Assembly: GCA_963663975.2 (NCBI GenBank)
Contig: CAXXRA010000015.1
Location: forward strand, 186,001 to 250,000
Origin: JANQRX01 sp963663975
GTDB lineage: Bacteria > Pseudomonadota > Alphaproteobacteria > Rhizobiales > Kaistiaceae
Length of the DNA stretch: 64,000 nt
Direction of reading: 5' to 3'
Shown here one piece after another: positions 37,191 to 46,134 of the stretch (positions are counted from its first letter, which is position 1; each line of letters begins with the position of its first letter). The notes below the pieces were generated by a model. It did no database searches, was not told where the DNA came from, and saw only the letters and a list, made by a program, of their open reading frames with translations. The translations under genes were made by a program, and so were the position numbers.

Positions 37191-38615
37191 ATGGTGTTGC
37201 GACTTTACAACACGCTGACGCGATCGAAAGAGGACTTCGATCCGATCGATCCCGCCAATATCCGCGTCTATGTCTGCGGGCCGACGGTGTACGACTTGGC
37301 CCATATCGGCAATGCGCGCTCGGTCATCGTCTTTGATGTTCTGTTCCGTCTGCTGCGCCAGCTCTACGGCGCCGACCACGTCACTTATGTGCGCAACATC
37401 ACCGACATTGACGACAAGATCATCGCCCGCGCGGCCGAGGAGTTTCCGGACCTGCCGCTGAACCAGTCGATCGGCCGGGTCACCGAGGCGACCGAGGCCC
37501 GATTTCACCAGGACGTCGAGGCCCTGGGCTGCCTGCCGCCGACGATCGAGCCGCGGGCGACCGACCACATCACCGAAATGAGCGCCATGATCGAGAAGCT
37601 GATCGAGCGCGGGTTCGCCTATGCGGCACAGGACCACGTCTTGTTTCGCGTCGCCGCGATGGATGAATACGGCCAATTGTCGGGCCGCTCGGTCGACGAC
37701 ATGATCGCTGGCGCCCGTGTCGAAGTCGCTCCCTACAAACAGGACCCAATGGATTTCGTCCTGTGGAAGCCATCGAAAGAGGGCGAGCCGGCGTGGCCGT
37801 CGCCGGCCGGCATCGCCGCGCCGGGGCGTCCCGGATGGCATCTGGAGTGCTCTGCCATGGCGGAAAAGCATCTGGGTCGGGAATTCGACATCCACGGCGG
37901 CGGGGTCGATCTGGTCTTTCCCCACCACGAGAACGAAATCGCCCAGTCGCGCAGCGCCCACGGCACCAAGCGGATGGCGCGGGTGTGGATGCACAACGGT
38001 TTCCTCAGGGTCGAGGGCGCGAAGATGGCCAAGTCCCTAGGCAATTTCATCACCATCGGCGACCTGCTCGAAAGCAACGCCTTCGGCGGCCAGCGTTGGC
38101 CCGGAGAAGTGCTTCGCCTGGCCCTGCTGATGAGCCTTTACCGGCAGCCCATGGACTGGACGGTTCAGGCGCTGAAGCAGGCGGAAAAGACGCTGAACCG
38201 CTGGTACGGCCGCATCGGCGAGCACGGGATCGACACCGCAAACTTGCCGCCGGGCGAGCCGGCGGCGGCGTTCATGGCGAGGATGTGCGACGATCTCAAC
38301 ACGCCAGAGGCGATCGGCGAACTGCACCGCCTGGCCGATGGCGAGGCGTGGGCGGATTTGATCGCGGCCGGCCGCCTGCTCGGCCTCTTGCAACTATCAC
38401 CGACACAATGGCGCACCACCAGATCGGCCGGCATGGAGGTCGATCCGGCCGGCATCGATCGCCTGATCGCCGCCCGCGCCGAAGCCAGACGGGTCAAGGA
38501 CTATGCCGAGGCCGATCGCATCCGCGAGGAACTCGACGCCATGGGCGTGGCGCTTAAGGATGGGCGCGAACCCGACAGCGGCGAACTCGTCACCACCTGG
38601 GAGCCCAAGCGATGA
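37191..38615 (+). CDS. cysS: Cysteinyl-tRNA synthetase
   Basis: 474 residues, class I synthetase charging tRNA-Cys. The zinc and cysteine site begins VYVCGPTVYD (residue 28), the HIGH motif is LAHIGNARS, further zinc ligands are in WHLECSAMA and FPHHENEIAQS, and the KMSKS loop is AKMAKSLGNF. The C-terminal helical anticodon region ends EADRIREELDAMGVALKDG, the usual finish. ATG 37191 fits the family start. Its stop overlaps the next gene by four bases (ATGA). Confidence 0.95.
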   Translation: MVLRLYNTLTRSKEDFDPIDPANIRVYVCGPTVYDLAHIGNARSVIVFDVLFRLLRQLYGADHVTYVRNITDIDDKIIARAAEEFPDLPLNQSIGRVTEATEARFHQDVEALGCLPPTIEPRATDHITEMSAMIEKLIERGFAYAAQDHVLFRVAAMDEYGQLSGRSVDDMIAGARVEVAPYKQDPMDFVLWKPSKEGEPAWPSPAGIAAPGRPGWHLECSAMAEKHLGREFDIHGGGVDLVFPHHENEIAQSRSAHGTKRMARVWMHNGFLRVEGAKMAKSLGNFITIGDLLESNAFGGQRWPGEVLRLALLMSLYRQPMDWTVQALKQAEKTLNRWYGRIGEHGIDTANLPPGEPAAAFMARMCDDLNTPEAIGELHRLADGEAWADLIAAGRLLGLLQLSPTQWRTTRSAGMEVDPAGIDRLIAARAEARRVKDYAEADRIREELDAMGVALKDGREPDSGELVTTWEPKR

Positions 38616-39055
38616 CAGAGGAACTGGATCTGACCATCGACCACGTGACGCTGAGCGTAGCCGACCTTGCGCGCACCAAGAGGTTCTACACCGCGGCCCT
38701 GGCTCCGCTGGGGCTCGACCCGGTGAGAGAGGTAAGCGCCGATGTCACCGGCACCGTCGCCTATGCCGGCTTCGGCATCGGCCGCAAGGGCACGTTCTGG
38801 CTGGCCGAAAAAGGCCAGCAAACGCCGGACACCCACATCTGTTTTCGCGCCGACAACCGGGCCGCCGTCAGGGCGTTCCACGCCGCGGCGCTGGCCGCCG
38901 GCGCCACCGACCACGGCGCCCCCGGTATCCGCGAGATCTACCACCCCGACTACTACGCCGCTTTCGTGCTCGACCCGGAAGGACACAACATAGAGGCGGT
39001 GACCTTTGCCGAGGCCGCTCCATCGGAAGACAACGGCGCTGGAATCAAACCATGA
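38612..39055 (+). CDS. VOC-family (glyoxalase/bleomycin resistance-like) protein
   Basis: 147 residues with the paired beta-alpha-beta-beta-beta modules of vicinal oxygen chelate enzymes. Metal-ligand positions are visible: His in TIDHVTLSVADLARTKRFYT, His in HICFRADNRAAVRAFHAAAL and Glu in FVLDPEGHNIEAVTF. Substrate unknown. It overlaps cysS upstream and cimA downstream by four bases each, so all three are translated from one message. Confidence 0.82.
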   Translation: MTEELDLTIDHVTLSVADLARTKRFYTAALAPLGLDPVREVSADVTGTVAYAGFGIGRKGTFWLAEKGQQTPDTHICFRADNRAAVRAFHAAALAAGATDHGAPGIREIYHPDYYAAFVLDPEGHNIEAVTFAEAAPSEDNGAGIKP

Positions 39056-40647
39056 AAGAACGGCTCTATCTCTTTGATACTACGCTAAGGGACGGCGCCC
39101 AGACGACCGGCGTCGACTTTTCTCTCGAGGACAAGCTGGTCGTGGCCCGCCTGCTCGACGAACTCGGCGTGGATTATGTCGAGGGCGGATACCCGGGCGC
39201 CAACCCGACCGACACCGCCCTGTTCGAGGCCAAGCGCACCAGTCGCGCCACGTTCACCGCCTTCGGGATGACCAAACGTGCCGGCGTCAGCGTTTCCAAC
39301 GACCCGGGCCTCAGGGGCCTTCTCGACGCCGCGGCCGATGCGATCTGCTTTGTCGCCAAGACCTGGGACTATCAGGTCGAAGTGGCGCTCGGAGCGAGCC
39401 AGGAAGAAAATCTCGACTCCATCCGCCAATCGGTCGCCGCCGCAATCGCCGCCGGGCGCGAGGTGCTGCTTGACTGCGAACATTTTTTCGACGGTTACAA
39501 GGCCAACCGCGACTACGCGATCGCCTGCGCCAAGGCCGCCCATGCGGAAGGCGCGCGCTGGGTGGTGCTGTGCGACACCAATGGCGGGACCCTGCCGGCA
39601 GAGGTCGAGGAGATCGTCGCACACATGACGCAGCAGATACCGGGCGATCAGATCGGCATTCATGCCCATAACGACACCGAGCAGGCAGTGGCCAATTCCC
39701 TGGCGGCGGTTCGGGCCGGTGCCCGGCAGATCCAGGGGACGCTGAACGGCATCGGCGAACGTTGCGGCAATGCCAACCTGATATCGATCATTCCCACGCT
39801 GATGCTCAAGCCGGCCTACGCCGAGCACTTTGACATCGGCGTGTCGGACAAGGGTCTGGCGGGACTGACTGCGGTTTCCCACCGTTTCGACGAACTGGTC
39901 AATCGCGCGCCCAACCGCCAGGCGCCCTATGTCGGAGCGTCGGCCTTCACCACCAAGGCCGGGATCCACGCCTCGGCGATCGTCAAGGACCCCCGCACCT
40001 ACGAGCATGTCGAACCGGCCAGCGTCGGCAACCGTCGTCACCTGCTGGTCTCCGATCAGGCCGGCAAGGCCAATCTGGTGGCCGAACTCACCCGGCTTGG
40101 CATGGCGATCGACAAGGGGGATTCACGGCTGGAAGGGCTGTTGCGGGAAATGAAGGAACGCGAGGCGGCAGGCTATGCCTATGAGGCGGCCGACGCGTCC
40201 TTTGAGCTGTTGGCGCGCCGTCACTTCGGCAGCGTGCCGGATTATTTCGACGTCGAGAGTTTTCACGTCACCGTCGAGAGGCGCCACAACGCGCTTGGCC
40301 AACTGGTCACCGTCTCGGAGGCCATCGTCAAGATCGACGTTGGCGGCGAGCGCCTGCTGACCGTGGCCGAGGGCAACGGCCCGATCAACGCGCTCGACAA
40401 GGCCATCCGGAAGGATCTGGGGGTCTACGGTCAGGCCATCGCCGACCTCGAGCTGATCGACTACAAGGTGCGCATCCTCAACGGCGGTACCGAGGCGATC
40501 ACCCGCGTGCTGATCGAATCGGCCGATGGCAGCGGCAATTCATGGTTCACCGTCGGCGTGTCGGAGAATGTCGTCGACGCCTCGTTCGAAGCCCTGTGCG
40601 ACGCCATCGTTTACAAGCTGATGAAAGCCGGCGTCGAAACGGCCTGA
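39052..40647 (+). CDS. cimA: Citramalate synthase
   Basis: 531 residues. Condenses pyruvate and acetyl-CoA to (R)-citramalate, a threonine-independent route to 2-oxobutanoate and isoleucine. DRE-TIM signatures: LFDTTLRDGAQTTGVDF near the N-terminus, VLCDTNGGTLP, and the metal-binding IGIHAHNDTEQAVANSLAAV with NGIGERCGNANL. The C-terminal LeuA allosteric domain (about 400-525) includes SEAIVKIDVGGERLLTVAEG and NGPINALDKAIRK, so isoleucine feedback is likely. This fits the TIGR00977-type long form and not leuA. Third gene of the cysS operon. Confidence 0.9.
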   Translation: MKERLYLFDTTLRDGAQTTGVDFSLEDKLVVARLLDELGVDYVEGGYPGANPTDTALFEAKRTSRATFTAFGMTKRAGVSVSNDPGLRGLLDAAADAICFVAKTWDYQVEVALGASQEENLDSIRQSVAAAIAAGREVLLDCEHFFDGYKANRDYAIACAKAAHAEGARWVVLCDTNGGTLPAEVEEIVAHMTQQIPGDQIGIHAHNDTEQAVANSLAAVRAGARQIQGTLNGIGERCGNANLISIIPTLMLKPAYAEHFDIGVSDKGLAGLTAVSHRFDELVNRAPNRQAPYVGASAFTTKAGIHASAIVKDPRTYEHVEPASVGNRRHLLVSDQAGKANLVAELTRLGMAIDKGDSRLEGLLREMKEREAAGYAYEAADASFELLARRHFGSVPDYFDVESFHVTVERRHNALGQLVTVSEAIVKIDVGGERLLTVAEGNGPINALDKAIRKDLGVYGQAIADLELIDYKVRILNGGTEAITRVLIESADGSGNSWFTVGVSENVVDASFEALCDAIVYKLMKAGVETA

Positions 40648-40673
40648 GTCACCTTTGTTTTCCCGCCTGCCCG

Positions 40674-40729
40674 AAAACCCTGGCGCAGTCTGGCGTTTGT
40701 CTCGATGTCCGCAATAAACCCAGGGTTTT
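40674..40729. terminator. Inverted repeat behind cimA
   Basis: GAAAACCCTGG at 40673 pairs with CCAGGGTTTTC at 40720, an 11-base-pair stem with a 36-base loop ending in TTTTCC. It could terminate the cysS-cimA message. Confidence 0.45.
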
Positions 40730-40770
40730 CCTTGCTTATCCGTTGATTTTCTCAGCGTAATTGCTGAACT

Positions 40771-40817
40771 GACGGACACAGCAAACCGTTTTGTGAGCGG
40801 ACACCATACGGACACGG
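40771..40817. promoter_or_regulatory. Three CGGACAC repeats upstream of an integrase remnant
   Basis: GACGGACAC, GCGGACACC and TACGGACACGG occur within 47 bp just before the integrase start. Their placement suggests arm-type integrase sites of a lost element. Confidence 0.4.
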
Positions 40818-40829
40818 TCGCAACTGGTC

Positions 40830-40930
40830 GTGGCGCGGATCACCGATAAACTGGTCAAGAACCTCACCCCGCCAGCGCGTGGAAATCGGATCACGCATGA
40901 CGGCAACGGCAAGGACGCGGTTGCTGGGTT
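40830..40930 (+). pseudogene. N-terminal remnant of a tyrosine-family phage integrase
   Basis: From GTG 40830 the frame reads ARITDKLVKNLTPPARGNRI, then THDGNGKDAVAGFG, the start of DUF4102/arm-binding integrases. Homology stops after about 35 residues and the following sequence is unrelated. It marks the left end of an integrated element now deleted or replaced; 41029-45100 is accessory DNA. Confidence 0.6.
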
Positions 40931-41028
40931 TGGCAACGGAGGCAATGGCGGTGACAGAGGCACTAGTGTCGTGACGAGACCGGCGCCAACAAGCCGCGTG
41001 TCATGGCTCCTCGTCGAAACTCCTCTCG

Positions 41029-42223
41029 TCAACTTCCGCAACGTTGAACACTGGAACCACCGAGTCTGTCGCCAAACAGCGGTTGAAGAGCAAACATCCC
41101 GAACTGAGCGACCCAATGCCCGACTTTCCTGTACGATCCGCGCCAATGGTCAGGCGAAGTGTAGGAGGCCTTAAAATGTCGTGCGAATAGACTGGCGAAC
41201 CTCTCCTCGCCGGTCCGGCAGTACACCTCCCAAAGGCCCCAAGCTCGAGAGAAATTAAGACCGAAATGATGAGCCGATATCGGTTCGAGTACGGGATCTG
41301 GCGCGCCGTTTAGGGCAAAGAATTTCGTTGACCACTCCATGTATTCGTCTGTCGGCAATACTTTCCCAACCAGCCAAGCCCAATTAGTACATACGGCCAT
41401 AAACCGACCGATTTCGATACCGTAATCGCACTCAATATCAGCGTTTACGAAATTAGCACGTACCATATCGAGTATTTCGTCAACTAAAGATCGGTGATCG
41501 TAATAAAACGCATAATCGTACATATTGATCAGTGCCCAGCTGTCGTTCGAGTAGCTGATTGATAGGGGTCGAGGCGCAACATTGTCGTAACGCTTCATTA
41601 AGGAAGCGAGCAATTCGTCTGCCATAGGTTTGAGGGTGTTAAAATTTGTTAGTTTGTTGTGCTCTATTGCGAGGCGAAGAAACCAGGCGCGACCATACGG
41701 CATCTCGTAGTTTTCGTGCCGTCTTCGAGTAGCTGATTGATAGGGGTCGAGGCGCAACATTGTCGTAACGCTTCATTAAGGAAGCGAGCAATTCGCTGCC
41801 ATAGGTTTGAGGGTGTTCAAATTTGTTAGTTTGTTGTGCTCTATTGCGAGGCGAAGAAACCAGGCGCGACCATACGGCATCTCGTAGTTTTCGTGCCGTC
41901 TTTAGGTAATCTTTTTCAAGCGATATATTTTTTTCATTTATGAGTGAGTCAATCAACGAGACATACTTAGTGTCACCGGTTGCCCTAGTATAGGCAGACA
42001 ACGCCCACAGGCCATGTGCAGCGGAATGCCAGTCTATACATCCGCGGAAAGCGGTGTGTTCGGTATCAATCCGAGAGACGCAAGAATAAACCGGCTCGGA
42101 CAACGCGGTCGCGATCTCGGTCTTGTGGCTTGTCAGTTGGCTGACAGCGGATGTTGCATGTGCGTCGAGCGAGACTGGGGCGAGCAAGAGAACAGTGAAC
42201 GCAAACCTCCGGCGGGTGTACAT
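41029..42223 (-). pseudogene. DUF2891-type exported protein, broken by a tandem duplication
   Basis: ATG 42223 begins MYTRRRFAFTVLLLAPVSLD, a signal peptide. The first part has AFRGCIDWHSAAHGLWALSA, the DUF2891 hallmark. The second part (41760 down to 41029, another frame) has YEMPYGRAWFLRLAIEHNKL, then INMYDYAFYYDHRSLVDEIL and SAHHFGLNFSRAWGLWEVYC. A 175-bp imperfect tandem duplication (41549-41898) separates them and shifts the frame. Without it a protein of roughly 340 residues would result. DUF2891 proteins resemble helical-barrel enzymes and have no proven function. The DNA here is lower in GC than the neighbouring core genes, so it is probably acquired. Confidence 0.72.
41549..41898. 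repeat. 175-bp imperfect tandem duplication in the DUF2891 gene
   Basis: TCGAGTAGCTGATTGATAGG starts units at 41549 and 41724. The units differ only by small changes such as CGTCTGCC against CGCTGCC and GTTAAAATT against GTTCAAATT. Confidence 0.9.
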
Positions 42224-42290
42224 GGGAGCATGTCCTAGAACGCGAAGCGGGGCCGCCCGTCCAAGAAAACTCAATGGGGTCGCGATGTAA

Positions 42291-42917
42291 TTAATTGCCT
42301 ACATACCGAAGCTCGAAACGACCGCTACCGGCCCCAATTCGCCAATAGCCGGCCGCAGTGTTCAGGCCTTCGGTGAGCTGGCCCGTGTACAGAGCCGCAT
42401 GGCCAACTCCGCCAGTGCCGTCATATTGTTTTTTGAAGCCGAACTGTCGGCCGCATGCGGTGGAGCCAATAACATCGGCATACAACTTGTCTGAAGAGCC
42501 GTCGCCGAACGTGGCAGGTTCCTCTACGTGGCCCCTGAACCGATTCCCGTCGGATGTAATGGAAAAAACGAAGTTCACGGATCGCCGATTGTCGCTGCTG
42601 CCATAATGATAGGTGCCTTCCCAACGCCCTGTCGGCATCGCGATATCGCATTGGCTTCTGCAAACCGGCTCGTCAACGGATCTCAGAAAATCCAGTAATT
42701 CTTCTGAGGGGCGGCGAGCATTCTGAAAGGAGCCCGATCGCTGCGTGAACTCCGACAAGGCTCGTTCAGACTTGCTCCCCCAAAGACCATCCGCGGCGCC
42801 TGGATCGCATCCAAGGCGGAGCAGGTTTTCTTGAACCAGTTGAGCAAGCGCGTCTGGCGCAGCCGCTGCTCCATACGGTGCCACGGCGATGAGGTTAAAT
42901 GCTAGGAGCAGGCGCAT
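42291..42917 (-). CDS. Exported peptidoglycan-binding-domain protein
   Basis: 208 residues from the native ATG at 42917: RLLLAFNLIAVAPYGAAA signal peptide, then a PG_binding_1 domain (about 25-70; LVQENLLRLGCDPGAADGLW, GSKSERALSEFTQ). Residues 95-205 form a beta-rich domain (GRWEGTYHYG, VNFVFSITSDGNRFRGHVEE, AGYWRIGAGSGRFELRY) of unknown function. The IS5 copy B inserted so that its GCAT target duplication contains the CAT of the start codon. The coding sequence survives, but the gene is cut from its original promoter and ribosome site; an alternative ATG lies inside the IS end. Confidence 0.7.
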   Translation of the reverse strand: MRLLLAFNLIAVAPYGAAAAPDALAQLVQENLLRLGCDPGAADGLWGSKSERALSEFTQRSGSFQNARRPSEELLDFLRSVDEPVCRSQCDIAMPTGRWEGTYHYGSSDNRRSVNFVFSITSDGNRFRGHVEEPATFGDGSSDKLYADVIGSTACGRQFGFKKQYDGTGGVGHAALYTGQLTEGLNTAAGYWRIGAGSGRFELRYVGN

Positions 42918-44209
42918 GGGCACCTCTAAAAATCCCTGTTCCGAGCCTTGATCGGTATAATCCGGACGGTTTGGCGCGTAGATGTGGGGAACCGACCATG
43001 GGCCAAATGGGCTTTTTCGACATCGCGAATCGGTATGCCGGCCTGGACGCCAAGAACGATCCTTTGGCGAGGATCGACGCGGTGGTTCCGTGGGAGAATT
43101 TCCGTGCCCGCCTGGAGGCGATCTGGCGCAAGCCGGCCGAGGAACGGAAGTCGCCGGCGGGGCGAAAGCCCTGGGACGCGGTGGCGATGTTCAAGGCGAT
43201 CGTTCTCTGCGAGCTTTACAATCTCTCGGACGACCAAGTGGAGTACCAGCTTCGCGACCGCCTCTCGTTCATGCGGTTCGTAGGGTTCGGTCTTGAGGAC
43301 AAGGTCCCCGACGCCAAGACGGTGTGGCTCTACCGGGAACAGTTGGCGCGGGCGGGCATGGTCGAGGCGTTGTTCGAGGACTTCGACGGCTATCTGGAGA
43401 AGCAGGGCTACCTGGCGATGGGCGGCCAGATCATCGACGCGTCGATCGTACCGGTCCCCAAGCAGCGCAACAGCCGTGACGACAACGCGCGGATCAAGGA
43501 TGGCGAGACGCCGGAGGGCTGGAAGGACCAGCCGGCCAAGCGGTCGCAGAAGGACACGGACGCACGGTGGACAAAGAAGCATGGCAAGAGCCACTACGGT
43601 TACAAGAACCATGTCAACGTGGACCGCCGGCACAAGCTGGTGCGGCGTTACCAGGTGACCGACGCGGCGGTGCACGACAGCCAGGTCGTGGAGGACATCC
43701 TTGATCCGGACAACACGGCCTCGGACGTGTGGGCGGACAGCGCCTATCGGTCGGCGGAGATCGAGGCGAAGCTGAAGGAGAAGGGCCTGAACAGCCGCAT
43801 CCACCGCAAGGGGCATCGCGACAAGCCGCTGAGCGAGCGGGAGAAGCGGGGCAACAAGGCCCGTTCGAAGGTGCGGGCGCGCGTCGAGCACGTGTTCGGG
43901 GCCCAGAGCAACGACATGGGCGGGACGCTGGTGCGCAGTATCGGGCTGGTACGGGCGAGGGCGCGGATCGGGCTGAAGAACCTCGCCTACAACATGCGCC
44001 GCCTGGTGCAGCTGGAGCGTCTCGCCGCGGCGGCGCCAACGTGATGGTCATCAGGGGAGAAGTCTGCCTGGAGCCCCCATTGACAGGGAAACAGACCCGC
44101 CGGGGAGCCGGAGAAGGCCGAAAACCCAGACGCCAACCCCGCTCATGACCCGCGAGAACCGCACAACCTGTCGAGTTTCACGTCAGTCGCATTATTTTTC
44201 GAGGTGCCC
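42918..44209 (+). mobile_element. IS5-family insertion sequence, copy B (intact), GCAT target duplication
   Basis: 1,292 bp with terminal inverted repeats GGGCACCTCTAAAAATCCCT and, on the other strand, GGGCACCTCGAAAAATAATG. GCAT is repeated at 42914-42917 and 44210-44213. It contains one complete transposase gene. Confidence 0.95.
42998..44044 (+). CDS. IS5-family transposase (copy B)
   Basis: 348 residues, identical in translation to copy C. The DUF772-type N-terminal domain contains AMFKAIVLCELYNLSDDQVE. DDE residues lie in GGQIIDASIVPVPKQRN (Asp), VWADSAYRSAEIEAKL (Asp) and KVRARVEHVFGAQSNDMGG (Glu, in the Y-R-K/E-like region). ATG 42998 (MGQMGFFDIANRYAG) is preferred over earlier in-frame starts. 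Likely active. Confidence 0.95.
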   Translation: MGQMGFFDIANRYAGLDAKNDPLARIDAVVPWENFRARLEAIWRKPAEERKSPAGRKPWDAVAMFKAIVLCELYNLSDDQVEYQLRDRLSFMRFVGFGLEDKVPDAKTVWLYREQLARAGMVEALFEDFDGYLEKQGYLAMGGQIIDASIVPVPKQRNSRDDNARIKDGETPEGWKDQPAKRSQKDTDARWTKKHGKSHYGYKNHVNVDRRHKLVRRYQVTDAAVHDSQVVEDILDPDNTASDVWADSAYRSAEIEAKLKEKGLNSRIHRKGHRDKPLSEREKRGNKARSKVRARVEHVFGAQSNDMGGTLVRSIGLVRARARIGLKNLAYNMRRLVQLERLAAAAPT

Positions 44210-44345
44210 GCATGGTTGTTCCAGTTCGGTTAATGGCGGACGAAAACAACCTTGACAGACTATATTGCCGGTTTCCCCCAATCAACGTGATCCGCGCGAA
44301 AATGCTGAGTTCGAAGGGTGTCGCCACATGTTGCCGCCGCTCGCG

Positions 44346-44837
44346 TCAGCGCGCCGCCAACCACTCCCGCGCCAGCCGTTCCGCTTCGGCGAGTTGTTTG
44401 GAGCTCATCTGGGAGGTCGCTAAGTCGAGGCTCTTGACGGCAATCGTATCGCCCTGCGCCGCCGCCAGATTGAACCACATGTGCGCCTGCACATGGTCCT
44501 GCAGCACGCCCCTGCCACCGAGGTACATGTCGCCGAGGTTGTTCTGCGCCCAGTCATAGCCCTTCTCGGCGGCCAGCCGGAACCACTTCACCGCCTCCGC
44601 GTAGTCCTGGGGCACGCCCTCGCCTTTGGTGTACATGAGGCCAAGGTCGTTCTGGGCGACGACATTGCCCTGCTCGGCAAGCGGAAGCCACAGTTCGTGT
44701 GCTGTCTCGTAGTCGCCCCGCTCGTACGCAGCCAAGCCATCCTGCAAGCCCTCCTGTAACTGTCGGGTTTTGTTGTAGCTGATCATCATCAGAACGACGA
44801 CGACAACGACGATACTGGCCAGTACGCGCCACAGCAT
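44346..44837 (-). CDS. Sel1-repeat protein with N-terminal membrane anchor
   Basis: 163 residues. One membrane segment (VLASIVVVVVVLMMISY) precedes about three Sel1-like 36-residue repeats: ALWLPLAEQGNVVAQNDLGL-type (here ELWLPLAEQGNVVAQNDLGL), MYTKGEGVPQDYAEAVKWFR and AAEKGYDWAQNNLGDMYLGG. A GGGAGG box precedes the ATG at 44837. Sel1 repeats mediate protein contacts. It probably faces the periplasm. A second, IS-interrupted Sel1 gene lies at 46380-48339. Confidence 0.82.
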   Translation of the reverse strand: MLWRVLASIVVVVVVLMMISYNKTRQLQEGLQDGLAAYERGDYETAHELWLPLAEQGNVVAQNDLGLMYTKGEGVPQDYAEAVKWFRLAAEKGYDWAQNNLGDMYLGGRGVLQDHVQAHMWFNLAAAQGDTIAVKSLDLATSQMSSKQLAEAERLAREWLAAR

Positions 44838-44902
44838 GGCGAGGCCCTCCCCACTCCCGCAAGCTACATTAACTCAGTCCGGACCGCCGTTCCAAGCCGC
44901 CG

Positions 44903-45090
44903 TCAGCGCCCGCGCGCTATCTCCTGCGCCAGCGCCTTGGCTTCATCGATGGTCAGCGTACCCGCAGCCGATGCGACGCGACGTGTGGCTCGCGGCCGTA
45001 GACGTAAATGTGCTGACCACCATTGGCGCACGCCAGTGCGAAACCGCCGGGAACGGGCTTGATCTTCACCGGAAGTCGAGGGTCGGACAT
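44903..45090 (-). pseudogene. Small conserved alphaproteobacterial protein, frameshifted
   Basis: ATG 45090 reads MSDPRLPVKIKPVPGGFALA, CANGGQHIYVYGREPHVAS. A five-base repeat (GTCGCGTCGC) near 44975 shifts the frame. The proper continuation is SAAGTLTIDEAKALAQEIAR to a stop at 44903, giving about 60 residues. Such proteins (YVYGRE, then a TxDEA...IA helix) are common, uncharacterised, in alphaproteobacteria. Confidence 0.6.
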
Positions 45091-45228
45091 GGCGGCGAAC
45101 GATAGCACCACGCGTCCAGAGAAATCCGGCATACCCCAAAGGCACGTCAGCGAGCCGGTGGAAGTAACGTGTCGTTAACAAATGGGGCGGAACCTGCTCG
45201 GCAGTGTGGCGTTTTCTTCCTCCTTAAG

Positions 45229-45846
45229 TCACATCAGACGGGCGCCGTCGCTGGCTACGAGATCCTCGCGGCTGATCCCGGCCAGGGCCTCGCGAATGGC
45301 CGGCAGGGTCTCGGCGGCCGAATCGACGAAGGTCAGCGGCAGCGGGATATGGTCGCCGAGGAACGCCTTGGCGAGAAAACCGTCATCGTTCATGCGATGG
45401 AATTGGGCGATGAGCGGATCCCAAAAACCGCCGACATTGACCATCAAGATCGGTTTTGCGTGCTGATCGAGCTGGGCCCAGGTGGCGATCTCGACCACTT
45501 CCTCCAACGTTCCGATGCCTCCCGGAAGCGCCACGAAAGCGTCGGCGCGCTCGAACATGGTCAGTTTCCGGTCGTGCATGTCCTCGGTGACGATCAGCTC
45601 GTCGACCTCGTTCAGCATGACTTCGCGATCCTTCAGGAATCGCGGAATTATGCCGGTGACGCCGCCGCCGCGCTCTAGGACCGTACGGGCGACAACGCCC
45701 ATCAGGCCGACCGAGCCGCCGCCATAGACCAGCCGGACGCCGCCCTCCGCGATCGCCCGGCCAAGTTCCACGGCCGCCTCGCGATATTCGGCGGCGTGGC
45801 CGTCATTGGAGCCGCAGTAGACGCAAAGTGCTTTCAATTCGGTCAT
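45229..45846 (-). CDS. LOG-family protein (TIGR00730, putative cytokinin riboside 5'-monophosphate phosphoribohydrolase)
   Basis: 205 residues with a Rossmann fold: ALCVYCGSNDGHAAEYREAA at the N-terminus, LVYGGGSVGLMGVVA, and the nucleotide-binding signature FVALPGGIGTLEEVVEIATW with the catalytic arginine and glutamate region. The family cleaves nucleoside 5'-monophosphates to base and ribose 5-phosphate; in bacteria the role is unclear. The ATG at 45846 lies in the 16-bp sequence repeated at 59896. Confidence 0.9.
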   Translation of the reverse strand: MTELKALCVYCGSNDGHAAEYREAAVELGRAIAEGGVRLVYGGGSVGLMGVVARTVLERGGGVTGIIPRFLKDREVMLNEVDELIVTEDMHDRKLTMFERADAFVALPGGIGTLEEVVEIATWAQLDQHAKPILMVNVGGFWDPLIAQFHRMNDDGFLAKAFLGDHIPLPLTFVDSAAETLPAIREALAGISREDLVASDGARLM

Positions 45847-45854
45847 GCAATCCG
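45839..45854. repeat. 16-bp near-direct repeat, possible element boundary (left)
   Basis: TCGGTCATGCAATCCG matches TCGGACATGCAATCCG at 59896-59911 in 15 of 16 bases. The second copy lies just outside the integrase of the satellite-like element. Whether it is a real attachment core is not established. Confidence 0.35.
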
Positions 45855-45887
45855 CTTACACCGGTTCGAATCCGGTCCGCGCTTCCA
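45855..45887 (+). other. Partial tRNA 3' end (T arm, acceptor strand, CCA)
   Basis: ACCGG-TTCGAAT-CCGGT forms a perfect T arm, followed by CCGCGCT, T and CCA. No D arm, anticodon arm or 5' acceptor strand precedes it; the LOG gene start is there instead. It looks like an att copy left by integration into a tRNA gene. Confidence 0.55.
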
Positions 45888-45935
45888 AGCATTTCCAACG
45901 GTTTCAGCTCGGCACGGCTCTGGGGGTGCGGCGCC

Positions 45936-45954
45936 GTGGCAACACCCTGGCAAC
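45936..45954. promoter_or_regulatory. TGGCAAC repeats, candidate integrase arm sites
   Basis: GTGGCAACACCCTGGCAAC lies 50 bp inside the partial tRNA. The same motif (GTGGCAAC) lies at 59759-59766 just upstream of the integrase gene, consistent with the two ends of one element. Confidence 0.45.
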
Positions 45955-45999
45955 AAAACGCTTGCGCACCTTGGCCAAACTACACCAAGGCGTTTTGAC

Positions 46000-46134
46000 A
46001 TGTCAAAGACTAACCCCACCTTGACGAAGGACGAATTTCTGGCTGTCCTCAAAGATCGGGAGCGAAACCGTCACTACCGGCGGCGGTATCGGGCCAAGGT
46101 CCGGGCTCGGGGCAGCATAAGTAGAACGGCCTAA
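46000..46134 (+). CDS. Small basic protein of 44 residues
   Basis: ATG 46000 reads MSKTNPTLTKDEFLAVLKDR, ERNRHYRRRYRAKVRARGSI and a short end. It is strongly basic with a helical first half and an arginine-rich second half, so it may bind nucleic acid. No family recognised and no strong ribosome site seen. It sits just inside the left end of the element. Confidence 0.4.
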   Translation: MSKTNPTLTKDEFLAVLKDRERNRHYRRRYRAKVRARGSISRTA

